The notes under the pieces were generated by a model, which did not search any database, had not been told where the DNA came from, and worked only from the letters and a program-made list of their open reading frames with translations. This document shows, piece by piece, positions 1 to 5,394 of a stretch of DNA of 6,374 nucleotides. This DNA comes from Minisyncoccota bacterium. GTDB taxonomy: Bacteria > Patescibacteriota > Minisyncoccia > UBA6257 > GWB1-50-10. The DNA is taken from assembly GCA_020062265.1 (NCBI GenBank), contig JAGUWR010000006.1, forward strand, positions 1 through 6,374, in the 5' to 3' direction. A program made the position numbers and the translations under genes. Numbering within the stretch: position 1 is the first letter of the stretch; every line of letters starts with the position of its first letter.

Positions 1-297
1 ACCAAGGACTTGAATTCAATGGGAAGCGATATTAGAGTATCGAAAGAGTGTTTGGGCGAGCTAGCCTGCCGTTTCCAAGATAAAGGTTTTGAACACAGCG
101 CAATAATCATCGGTCCCACAAAACTCAAGGCCGCCAAATTGAGAGTGCCGGACCTGAGGGCGGGCATGGCTCACGTAATCTCCGCTTGTATCGCCGAAGG
201 CGAATCAGAAATAGATAATGTTGAAGAAATAGACAGGGGATATGAGAGGATTGATGAGAGATTGAGACAACTGGGAGTAAAGATACAGCGGGAATAG
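1..297 (+). CDS. murA: UDP-N-acetylglucosamine 1-carboxyvinyltransferase (MurA), C-terminal fragment cut by the window edge
   Basis: MurA transfers enolpyruvate from phosphoenolpyruvate to UDP-GlcNAc, the first committed cytoplasmic step of peptidoglycan synthesis. The frame is open from base 1, so the gene continues to the left; the 98 codons here are roughly the last quarter of a family that is usually about 420 residues. A TTG at 10 is not the start. Seen directly: the family signature VPDLRAG (fragment residues 49-55), whose Arg53 corresponds to the substrate-binding Arg397 of E. coli MurA, then AEGESEIDNVEEIDRGYERI and an ending in LGVKIQRE, matching the usual IDRGYE..I...L..LGA.I.R tail. 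The catalytic Cys loop and N-terminal Lys lie outside the window. The TAG stop is 5 nt before mreB, suggesting cotranscription and a wall-synthesis/shape cluster. Its paralogue EPSP synthase is unlikely given the DLRAG and IDRGYE motifs. Confidence 0.95.
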   Translation, partial: TKDLNSMGSDIRVSKECLGELACRFQDKGFEHSAIIIGPTKLKAAKLRVPDLRAGMAHVISACIAEGESEIDNVEEIDRGYERIDERLRQLGVKIQRE

Positions 298-302
298 AAT
301 TT

Positions 303-1310
303 ATGTTCATACGTAAAATCGGCATTGACTTAGGCACTACCAACACCCTTGTTTTTTTGCCGGATAAAGGCATCGTCATAAATGAACCGACTGCCGTTGC
401 TTTAAGAAAGCCGGATAATTCCGTTTTGGCCGTTGGCGCGGAAGCTAAAGATATGGTCGGCCGAACGCCGGATAATATCGTTACCTATAGGCCTCTTAAA
501 GACGGCGTTATTGCCGAGTACCACATCACGCAGGCAATGCTGCGTTATTTCATTTCCAAAGCCATCGGCCGATTCAATGTTTTCAAACCGGACGTGGTGG
601 TTTCGGTGCCGGCCGGCATTACCTCAACCGAGTACCGGGCCGTGGTCAATGCGGCGAAGGAAGCCGGAGCCAAAGAAGTTTACCCGGTTAAAGAGCCGAT
701 TCTTGCCTCGCTCGGCGCCGGTATTCCCATTCATTCATCAGAAGGCAATATGGTCGTAAACCTCGGCGGCGGCACGACCGAAGTGGCCGTGATATCTTTA
801 GGCGGGATTGTGGCTTGGGACAGTTTGCGCGTCGCCGGCAACTGTTTTGATCAATCAATCGCCGATTACATTAAAAAGAAGTACACTTTGGCGATTGGCG
901 AAGGCACGGCGGAAAACATGAAAATTTCCATCGGCAGTGCTCTTTCTAACCGCAACAAGCTTGAGATGAAAATTCGCGGCCGCGATCTTATCTCTGGTCT
1001 GCCGCGAGATCTTATTATTAATTCGAACGAGATAGCTGAGGCTATAAACCCGCATCTGATAGATATCATCGGTTCCATCCAAAAAGTTTTTAACGTGACG
1101 CCGCCGGAGCTGGCGGCCGACATTATGGAGAAGGGGATTATTTTGTCGGGCGGCACCGCCCAGCTCAGGGATATTGATGAATTTTTGAAACGTTCCATAG
1201 GGGTTCAGGCCTATATTGCCGAAGAGCCGATTCTTTGCGTGGCTAAAGGCACTTCCATCGTTCTCGGCCATTTGGACGTTTATAAGCGAACTCTTTTAAG
1301 CAAGACGTAA
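303..1310 (+). CDS. mreB: Rod-shape-determining actin homologue MreB/Mbl family, divergent nucleotide site
   Basis: MreB forms membrane-bound filaments that guide the elongation wall-synthesis machinery. The 335-residue length is normal and the protein aligns end to end with the family. Seen: phosphate-1 loop GIDLGTTNT (residues 7-15), NEPTAVAL (27-34), RPLKDGVIAEY (63-73), the KEP glutamate E131 expected to position the hydrolytic water, phosphate-2 loop NLGGGTTEVAVISLGG (153-168), IGEGTAENMK (198-207) and adenosine loop LSGGTAQL (281-288). Several usually invariant positions differ: phosphate 2 starts with Asn153 instead of Asp, the AGDxxDE motif reads AGNCFDQ (179-184), GERTAE reads GEGTAE, and the third Gly of TGGG is Thr. 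The frame is intact, so this is not decay. ATG at 303 is chosen because the G-D-L-G-T motif begins at the usual distance; a weak GGGAA (290-294) lies 8 nt upstream. It follows murA by 5 nt. It could be an Mbl- or MreBH-like paralogue rather than the cell's only MreB. Confidence 0.93.
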   Translation: MFIRKIGIDLGTTNTLVFLPDKGIVINEPTAVALRKPDNSVLAVGAEAKDMVGRTPDNIVTYRPLKDGVIAEYHITQAMLRYFISKAIGRFNVFKPDVVVSVPAGITSTEYRAVVNAAKEAGAKEVYPVKEPILASLGAGIPIHSSEGNMVVNLGGGTTEVAVISLGGIVAWDSLRVAGNCFDQSIADYIKKKYTLAIGEGTAENMKISIGSALSNRNKLEMKIRGRDLISGLPRDLIINSNEIAEAINPHLIDIIGSIQKVFNVTPPELAADIMEKGIILSGGTAQLRDIDEFLKRSIGVQAYIAEEPILCVAKGTSIVLGHLDVYKRTLLSKT

Positions 1311-1361
1311 AATTGCAATATAGTTTTACGATAATTTCAACGGCTCAACCGGGCTGAATCA

Positions 1362-2135
1362 ATGACCAGGGTTATCAGCATAATGAATGCTAAAGGCGGC
1401 ACCGGCAAGACGACCACGGCGATGAATCTTGGCGCTTATCTTGCCATCTTTGGCAAGAAGACGCTCCTCATTGATTTTGACTCCCAGTTCAACGCCACGA
1501 TTGGGCTTGGGGTGACGAGCGCAGCGGACGAAACCATCTATCACATTCTTTTAGCCGGCCAAACCCAAGAGCGGGTGATTAAACAAACTTATTTGACTAA
1601 TTTTGAAATTGTGCCGGCCTCGGCTGATTTAGCCGGCGCCTTGGTGGAATTAGTAAATCTGCCTGACCGTGAGTACTACCTCAGGAATTTTATTGAGAAA
1701 ATCCGCGACCGCTACGATTTCATTCTGATTGATTTGGGTCCGAGTTTAAACTTGCTGACCGTTAACGGTTTGCTGGCGTCAGACGAAGTTTTAATTCCCA
1801 TTCAGTGCGAATACTACAGCTTGGAGGGCTTGAGCCAGCTTCTCCAGATTATTGATTTAATTAAAAACAATTTGGGTCACCCGTTAGAGGTAGCCGGCGC
1901 TCTTCTGACAATGTATGATAAAAGAGAACGACTTTCGCGGGAAGTGGCAAGGGAGGTCCGGCGGCGTTTTCCTTATCACGTTTATGACACCGAAATTCCG
2001 CGTTCTGTGGCGCTGGCCGAGGCGCCGAGTTTTCAAAAACCAATCGTTCTTTATTCACCCCAAAACCCCGGCGCTTTGGCCTATGAACGCCTAGCTAGAG
2101 AACTTATCAGTCAACTAACAACTAACAACTTATAA
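1362..2135 (+). CDS. parA: Chromosome-partitioning ATPase ParA (Soj family)
   Basis: ParA is a deviant-Walker ATPase that binds DNA non-specifically as an ATP dimer and moves ParB-parS complexes. The 257 residues match the Soj family length, without an N-terminal HTH as found in plasmid P1-type ParA. Seen: deviant Walker A KGGTGKTT (residues 11-18, with signature Lys11 and Lys16), Walker A' LLIDFDSQFNAT (35-46, Asp40), Walker B ILIDLGPS (121-128, Asp124), LLTMYDKRERLS (181-192) and the tail EIPRSVALAEAPSFQKPI (211-228) typical of Soj. In Walker A' the usual DPQGN is DSQFN, a mild departure. ATG 1362 places Walker A at the usual distance; an internal Met8 is a less likely start. GGG at 1351-1353 is the only Shine-Dalgarno-like sequence. 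The stop lies inside a period-7 repeat, and parB starts 2 nt later, a typical parAB pair. MinD is excluded by the Soj-type tail. Confidence 0.96.
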   Translation: MTRVISIMNAKGGTGKTTTAMNLGAYLAIFGKKTLLIDFDSQFNATIGLGVTSAADETIYHILLAGQTQERVIKQTYLTNFEIVPASADLAGALVELVNLPDREYYLRNFIEKIRDRYDFILIDLGPSLNLLTVNGLLASDEVLIPIQCEYYSLEGLSQLLQIIDLIKNNLGHPLEVAGALLTMYDKRERLSREVAREVRRRFPYHVYDTEIPRSVALAEAPSFQKPIVLYSPQNPGALAYERLARELISQLTTNNL

Positions 2136-2136
2136 C
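2116..2136. repeat. Period-7 tract TAACAAC x2 plus TTATAAC spanning the parA stop
   Basis: TAACAAC at 2116-2122 and 2123-2129 is followed by TTATAAC at 2130-2136. The tract encodes the last residues of ParA (LTTNNL) and its TAA stop (2133-2135). The unit shares the T...AAC heptamer pattern of the tract after groES, and the sequence CAACTTAT at 2126-2133 recurs at 5429-5436 before groEL. Confidence 0.75.
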
Positions 2137-2137
2137 T

Positions 2138-3115
2138 ATGCTTGGTAAAGGATTATCATCGTTAATACCGAAGAAGAACGAGGAGGAAAGATCATCTTCG
2201 AAAAACGCTGTCGTTTCGCCCCAACAAGGCGAAACACAACCTGCCTCTCAGTCTCGCTCTTCCGACACGCCGATATTTTCTCAGGTGATTTTTCCTCCTC
2301 GTGAGAAAGTAAGTAATAGGAAAGTATCTGCCGGCGATTCTATTTTCCAAATTGAAGTAGAAAAAATTAAACCCAACCCCTGCCAACCGCGGCGGGATTT
2401 TAAAGAAGAAGAATTGAAAGATTTAGCCGATTCAATCCGGGCTCACGGAATTTTGCAGCCGTTGGTGATTTCTAAAATTGAGAAAGAAACCGAAAGCGGC
2501 ACCGAAGTGGAATATCAGCTTATCGTTGGGGAGCGGCGTTTAATGGCCGCCAAAATAATCGGTTTGGAACGCGTCCCAGCCATCATTAAGAAAATTGATG
2601 ACCGCCGGGTAAAGCTGGAGATGGCCCTTATAGAAAATATCCAACGGAGCAATTTAAGTCCGATTGAAGCGGCCAGGGCCTATACCCGTCTTTATGAAGA
2701 ATTTGGTTTGACCCAGCAGGAAATCGGGACGCGGGTCGGCAAAAGCAGAGAATCAATTGCCAATACGCTGCGGCTTCTGAAGCTGCCGCCGTCCATTCAA
2801 GAAGCGCTCGATCGGGGGCAAATTAATGAATCTCAAGCCCGCACCCTCCTCGCCATTGTTAACCCTCAAGAACAAGAAAAAGCTTTCGTTGCGCTTTTGT
2901 CTCAAAAATTAACGGTCCGAGAACTTCAAGAAAGAACAATTAAACAAAAGATAACCGACCCCCAGCTGGTTTATTGGGAAAAACAACTTGAAGAAAAAAT
3001 CGGCTCGCCGGTAAGAGTGATTAAAAACGGTTCAAAAGGCAAAATCATCATCCAATTTTTTTCAGAAGGCGAGTGGCGAAATATTTTAGAAAAACTCATC
3101 GGTTCGGAGTTTTAA
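2138..3115 (+). CDS. parB: Chromosome-partitioning protein ParB (Spo0J family)
   Basis: ParB is a CTP-dependent DNA clamp that loads at parS sites, spreads, and stimulates ParA ATPase. It is 325 residues. Order seen: N-terminal ParA-activating peptide MLGKGLSSLIP (1-11); a low-complexity, Ser/Gln/charged linker (about 12-68); the N-terminal CTP-binding domain with IKPNPCQPRRDF (77-88), SIRAHGILQPLVIS (99-112) and the key GERR motif (131-134) followed by LMAAKIIGLERVPAII; ENIQRSNLSPIEAA (166-179); a helix-turn-helix around 190-214 (LTQQEIGTRVGKSRESIANT); and a C-terminal dimerisation segment (about 275-325) ending with KIIIQFFSEGEWRNILEKL. All family landmarks are intact. The start 2 nt after the parA stop implies translational coupling, since no Shine-Dalgarno sequence is visible. 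No dnaA, rsmG/gidB or rsmH lies nearby. No canonical 16-bp parS palindrome was seen in the window. Confidence 0.96.
   Translation: MLGKGLSSLIPKKNEEERSSSKNAVVSPQQGETQPASQSRSSDTPIFSQVIFPPREKVSNRKVSAGDSIFQIEVEKIKPNPCQPRRDFKEEELKDLADSIRAHGILQPLVISKIEKETESGTEVEYQLIVGERRLMAAKIIGLERVPAIIKKIDDRRVKLEMALIENIQRSNLSPIEAARAYTRLYEEFGLTQQEIGTRVGKSRESIANTLRLLKLPPSIQEALDRGQINESQARTLLAIVNPQEQEKAFVALLSQKLTVRELQERTIKQKITDPQLVYWEKQLEEKIGSPVRVIKNGSKGKIIIQFFSEGEWRNILEKLIGSEF
2213..2235. repeat. 8-bp perfect inverted repeat inside parB linker coding region
   Basis: GTTTCGCC at 2213-2220 and GGCGAAAC at 2228-2235 are exact reverse complements around a 7-nt spacer. The arms begin and end with the GTTTC/GAAAC edges that also bound known parS half-sites, but the contiguous parS centre is absent. 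It lies in the poorly conserved linker of parB, where coding constraint is low. It may be coincidence, an RNA hairpin in the parB message, or a non-standard binding site. Confidence 0.4.
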
Positions 3116-3122
3116 AGTGCCT

Positions 3123-3198
3123 ACCCCGTTAGAAATAAGCCGCGCCAAGCGACTGCCGCCATCCCGCCAAAAGCGGGAGAACGGATTTCTAACAGGGT
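3123..3198. repeat. Nested inverted repeat between convergent parB and rel; possible bidirectional terminator or MITE/REP-like element
   Basis: Outer arms ACCCCGTTAGAAAT (3123-3136) and ATTTCTAACAGGGT (3185-3198) pair over 14 positions with one mismatch. In RNA from the minus strand that mismatch becomes a G-U pair, so the stem is fully paired in the rel transcript. Inside the 48-nt loop sits a second perfect hairpin, TCCCGC (3162-3167) and GCGGGA (3173-3178), around CAAAA. The right arm directly abuts the rel stop codon; parB ends 7 nt before the left arm. No U-run follows on either strand, so it is not a textbook intrinsic terminator, though its position suits transcript-end stabilisation. 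The dinucleotide CT flanks both ends, too short to count as a target duplication. Confidence 0.7.
3162..3178. terminator. Short GC-rich hairpin within the parB-rel gap, weak terminator candidate
   Basis: A perfect 6-bp stem TCCCGC/GCGGGA with a 5-nt loop lies in the only gap between two convergent genes. On the plus strand it is followed by GAACGG and on the minus strand by TGGCGGCAG, so there is no T-tract. Called on position and stem strength only; termination is an inference. Confidence 0.3.
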
Positions 3199-4908
3199 CT
3201 ATCTATTGAATTTATATCTTATTTCTTTAGTAGCGGTGATTCCTTTGAGCCGGACAAGGAGTTTTTCAAACTTCGTCTTATCCAAAACATCGCATCGGAT
3301 TGTTAGAGTTGAAAGGGCGCCGCGCGGATCGGCGGCGCTGTTGAGATAAAGAATGTTGATTTTCATTTTGCCGAAGATGTTGGTAATATTTTTCAAGTAG
3401 CCCGGTCGGTCCTGGTTGATGATTTTTAATTCCAGGCGCGGCTGTTCGGTTTGTTTTTTCAGTTTTCTGTCTTTTTCGCGAAGCACCCGCTGGATGCGGC
3501 TTTTGGCGATTGAAGTTTTAATGAAACGGAGCCATTCTCCCGAAGGTTTTTTGCCTTTTTGGGTGAGGATTTCCACGACGTCGCCGGAGCGCAATTCGTA
3601 ATCAAGCGGCGCGATTTTACCGTTGACCTTGGCGCCGACGCACTGATCGCCGATCTCACCGTGAATCCGGTAAGCAAAATCAATCGGTGTCGCGCCGGCC
3701 GGCAGGTCAATGACTTCATTTTTTGGCGTGAGAATAAAAATTCTCTCCTTAAAGAAATCAACCTTAAGCGATTGGAGATATTCTTCACTGCCGCTGAAAT
3801 GTTTTTGCCATTCCCGGAGTTGTTCCACCCATTGGAGTTCTTTTCGATTCGTCATCGAGCGCCACTTCTTGAAATATTCCTTGTCGTGCTTGAGTTGGCT
3901 ATAAGTCCAATGGGCGGCGATACCAAGTTCGTTTTCCTGGTGCATTTCCTGCGTCCGGATCTGAATCTCGGTTATTTTGTTGTCGAGACAAAAAACGGTT
4001 GTATGCAAGCTTTGGTAGCCGTTCGGCTTTGGTCTGGCGATGTAATCCTTGAAACGGCCGGGCACCGGCGACCATTCCTGGTGGATGATACCGAGGACGA
4101 TGTAGCATTCTTCAACGGTCTTAAGAATAATGCGTAGCGCCACAAGGTCATAAATGTTTTCCAGATTCATATCGTAGCGTTGGAGTTTTTTGTATAAACT
4201 GTAATAGCGTTTGGCTCGTGAATCTACGACAACGGGGTTTATATTATGTTCTTTCAATTTCTTCTCGATAATCGGTTTTACCCGAGCGGCATAAACTTCG
4301 CGTTCCTCGTAGCGCTCGCGAACATTTTCCATAAGCCAGCGATACTCATCGGGGTAGAGGTAGGAGAAAGTGATGTCTTCAAGTTCGCCTGAAAGTTTCT
4401 GCATCCCGAGACGGTAAGCAAGCGGCGCGTAGATTTCCATTGTTTCCCAAGCGATTTTTTTCTGACGGGCCGGCGGCAGAACACCGAGAGTTTTCATGTT
4501 ATGGAAACGATCGGCGAGTTTTATCAAAACCACCCGCAGGTCTTTACTGCAAGCAATCACGAATTTACGAAAATTCTCAGTTTGAAGATCGGTCGGTGAT
4601 TTAGGATACTCAATACTCTTCAGTTTAGTCAGGCCGTCTACTAAAAAAGCAATTTCTTCCCCGAACTTTTGTTCAATATCAGTATGAGAATAATACTCGT
4701 CTTCAACTACGTCGTGGAGAAGAGCGGCGGCGACTGACAGTTCATCAAATCCCCATTCGTGGACGGTTTGGGCCACCGCCAGGGAGTGGGTAATGTAAGG
4801 TTCGCCGCTTTCGCGTTTAGTGTTTTGATGAGCTTCTTTGGTAAAGTTGTAAGCTTTTATAACAATGCTTTCCGGAGGGTAAATTTTTAGCCATCTAGCG
4901 TTAGTCAT
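3199..4908 (-). CDS. rel: Bifunctional (p)ppGpp synthetase/hydrolase, Rel/SpoT family, lacking the zinc-finger region
   Basis: RSH enzymes make (p)ppGpp from ATP and GTP/GDP and hydrolyse it, driving the stringent response. It is 569 residues against about 700-740 for full-length Rel. Domains: HD hydrolase (about 1-170) with H41, HDVVED (65-70) and LADRFHNMKTL (131-141), all metal and catalytic residues present; synthetase (about 200-345) with YSLYKKLQR (236-244), IYDLVALRII (252-261), the loop GRFKDYIARPKPNGYQSLH (284-302) and EIQIRTQEMH (314-323); TGS (about 385-447, TPKNEVIDLPAGATPIDFAYR); a short basic helical stretch (about 455-487); and a C-terminal ACT domain (about 490-569, INQDRPGYLKNITNIF). 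RFKD is the charge variant of bifunctional Rel/SpoT, not of RelA. Most of the helical region and the Cys-rich zinc-finger module between TGS and ACT are missing with an unbroken frame. ATG 4908 has no Shine-Dalgarno site. Transcribed divergently from groESL. Confidence 0.95.
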   Translation of the reverse strand: MTNARWLKIYPPESIVIKAYNFTKEAHQNTKRESGEPYITHSLAVAQTVHEWGFDELSVAAALLHDVVEDEYYSHTDIEQKFGEEIAFLVDGLTKLKSIEYPKSPTDLQTENFRKFVIACSKDLRVVLIKLADRFHNMKTLGVLPPARQKKIAWETMEIYAPLAYRLGMQKLSGELEDITFSYLYPDEYRWLMENVRERYEEREVYAARVKPIIEKKLKEHNINPVVVDSRAKRYYSLYKKLQRYDMNLENIYDLVALRIILKTVEECYIVLGIIHQEWSPVPGRFKDYIARPKPNGYQSLHTTVFCLDNKITEIQIRTQEMHQENELGIAAHWTYSQLKHDKEYFKKWRSMTNRKELQWVEQLREWQKHFSGSEEYLQSLKVDFFKERIFILTPKNEVIDLPAGATPIDFAYRIHGEIGDQCVGAKVNGKIAPLDYELRSGDVVEILTQKGKKPSGEWLRFIKTSIAKSRIQRVLREKDRKLKKQTEQPRLELKIINQDRPGYLKNITNIFGKMKINILYLNSAADPRGALSTLTIRCDVLDKTKFEKLLVRLKGITATKEIRYKFNR

Positions 4909-4913
4909 ACTTT

Positions 4914-4929
4914 TATAGTAATATAGTAA
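4914..4929. repeat. Tandem octamer TATAGTAA x2 just upstream of rel
   Basis: Two exact copies of TATAGTAA lie 5 nt upstream of the rel start codon (read on the minus strand as TTACTATA twice). They would cover the -10 region and the first bases of the rel leader. They resemble in style the other short AT-rich tandem repeats at gene boundaries in this window. Confidence 0.6.
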
Positions 4930-4952
4930 CTGCCTGCCCCTACTCTTGACAA
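4923..4952 (-). promoter_or_regulatory. Candidate rel promoter, overlapping the groESL -35
   Basis: On the minus strand TTGTCA (4952-4947) is followed after 18 nt by TACTAT (4928-4923). These match the sigma-70 consensus at 5/6 and 4/6 positions. The start point would be around 4915-4917, leaving a leader of only a few bases. The -35 overlaps the plus-strand TTGACA by five bases. Weak on its own; the support is position. Confidence 0.35.
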
Positions 4953-4973
4953 ATGACAGTTCGGTAATAGAAT
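4946..4973 (+). promoter_or_regulatory. Sigma-70-type promoter for groES-groEL
   Basis: A perfect -35 TTGACA (4946-4951), a 16-nt spacer, and a 5/6 -10 TAGAAT (4968-4973) give the best promoter in the window. Transcription would begin near 4979-4982, leaving a leader of about 120 nt before groES. The CIRCE-like inverted repeat begins 10 nt after the -10, where HrcA operators commonly sit. Confidence 0.75.
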
Positions 4974-4983
4974 TTTAATTACG

Positions 4984-5010
4984 TTAGCAGCAAAAGGTCG
5001 AGTTTGCTAA
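4984..5010. promoter_or_regulatory. Degenerate CIRCE-like operator (putative HrcA site)
   Basis: The sequence is TTAGCAGCA, 9 nt, GTTTGCTAA: the exact 27-nt geometry of CIRCE (TTAGCACTC-N9-GAGTGCTAA). I count 13 of 18 arm positions matching the consensus, including the outer TTAGCA and TGCTAA blocks in full. It lies directly downstream of a strong promoter and upstream of groES, the classic setting for HrcA repression of groESL. The inner arm bases deviate (GCA for CTC on the left, TT for AG on the right), so the HrcA of this lineage may have altered specificity. No hrcA gene is in the window. Confidence 0.68.
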
Positions 5011-5023
5011 AACACTAAATACG

Positions 5024-5095
5024 CACGAATATAGCATAGCCGCTAATTTCACTAATACGATTCGTGATATTTGTGGCGCCATTCGTGAAAATTAG
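5024..5095. repeat. Cluster of ATTCGTG direct and inverted repeats in the groES leader
   Basis: ATTCGTG occurs at 5060-5066 and 5081-5087, and its reverse complement CACGAAT at 5024-5030. In addition CTAATTTCAC (5043-5052) pairs with GTGAAAATTAG (5085-5095) apart from one bulged A. The leader can therefore fold in more than one way, and one stem reaches to within 5 nt of the groES ATG. This could be a structured 5' UTR or a fragment of a dispersed repeat; neither can be decided here. Confidence 0.55.
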
Positions 5096-5100
5096 AGATT

Positions 5101-5394
5101 ATGCGATTCAAACCATTATCAAATCATCTATTCATTGAGCCGATTGAGGAGGAACAAAAAACAAAATCCGGCATTGTTCTGCCCGATACGGCCGAAAAAG
5201 AAAAGCCCATTAAGGGTAAAATTATTGCCGTGGGACCGGGCAAGACAAATGAAAAGGGCGAAAGGGTTCCAATGGCGGTAAAGGTCGGCGACGTCGTCCT
5301 TTTTAAAAAATATGGGCCAGATGAGATTGAAATTGATGACAAGAAATATCTGGTCGGCGATGAGGACGACATACTTGCTATTATTAACTATTAA
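5101..5394 (+). CDS. groES: Co-chaperonin GroES (Hsp10)
   Basis: GroES is the heptameric lid that closes the GroEL folding chamber. The 97 residues are the normal length. Seen: N-terminal MRFKPLSNHLFIEPIEEE in the family R-PL-D-- pattern (with Asn8 in place of the common Asp/Gly); a mobile loop around 17-34 with the GroEL-binding hydrophobic triplet IVL (25-27) in SGIVLPDTA; GKIIAVGPGK (39-48); a roof loop at about 49-58; VKVGDVVLFKKYGPDEIEIDDKKYLV (60-85); and DILAIINY at the end. The last residues and the TAA stop are encoded by the start of a heptamer tandem repeat. ATG 5101 gives the standard N-terminus; only AGAG (5094-5097) lies upstream, too close for a good Shine-Dalgarno site. First gene of groES-groEL, with promoter and CIRCE-like operator upstream. 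Confidence 0.97.
   Translation: MRFKPLSNHLFIEPIEEEQKTKSGIVLPDTAEKEKPIKGKIIAVGPGKTNEKGERVPMAVKVGDVVLFKKYGPDEIEIDDKKYLVGDEDDILAIINY

Noticed and set aside
10..297. TTG at position 10 as the start of a 95-residue protein
   Set aside because: The frame is open to base 1 and the product is plainly the C-terminal part of MurA, so this is a truncated gene, not a small complete one.
855..1271. 138-codon minus-strand reading frame
   Set aside because: Antisense shadow of mreB with no domain-like pattern.
1313..1335. TTGCAA ... GATAAT as a parA promoter
   Set aside because: The spacing is only 11 nt, too short for a sigma-70 promoter, and no -35 fits GATAAT at 16-18 nt.
2138..3115. Canonical parS (16-bp TGTTTCACGTGAAACA-type palindrome) in or around parAB
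   Set aside because: Not seen by eye anywhere in the window; only the spaced inverted repeat at 2213-2235 comes near.
3116..3198. tRNA or small RNA gene in the parB-rel gap
   Set aside because: The fold is a nested hairpin without cloverleaf arms, and no promoter is visible.
3121..3201. CTA (or TA) flanking duplication as proof of transposition of the palindrome
   Set aside because: Two or three matching bases are expected often by chance, and the phase does not agree with the symmetric arm ends.
3559..4137. 192-codon plus-strand reading frame
   Set aside because: It lies entirely antisense to the strongly conserved synthetase and TGS regions of rel, and its product shows no recognisable motif.
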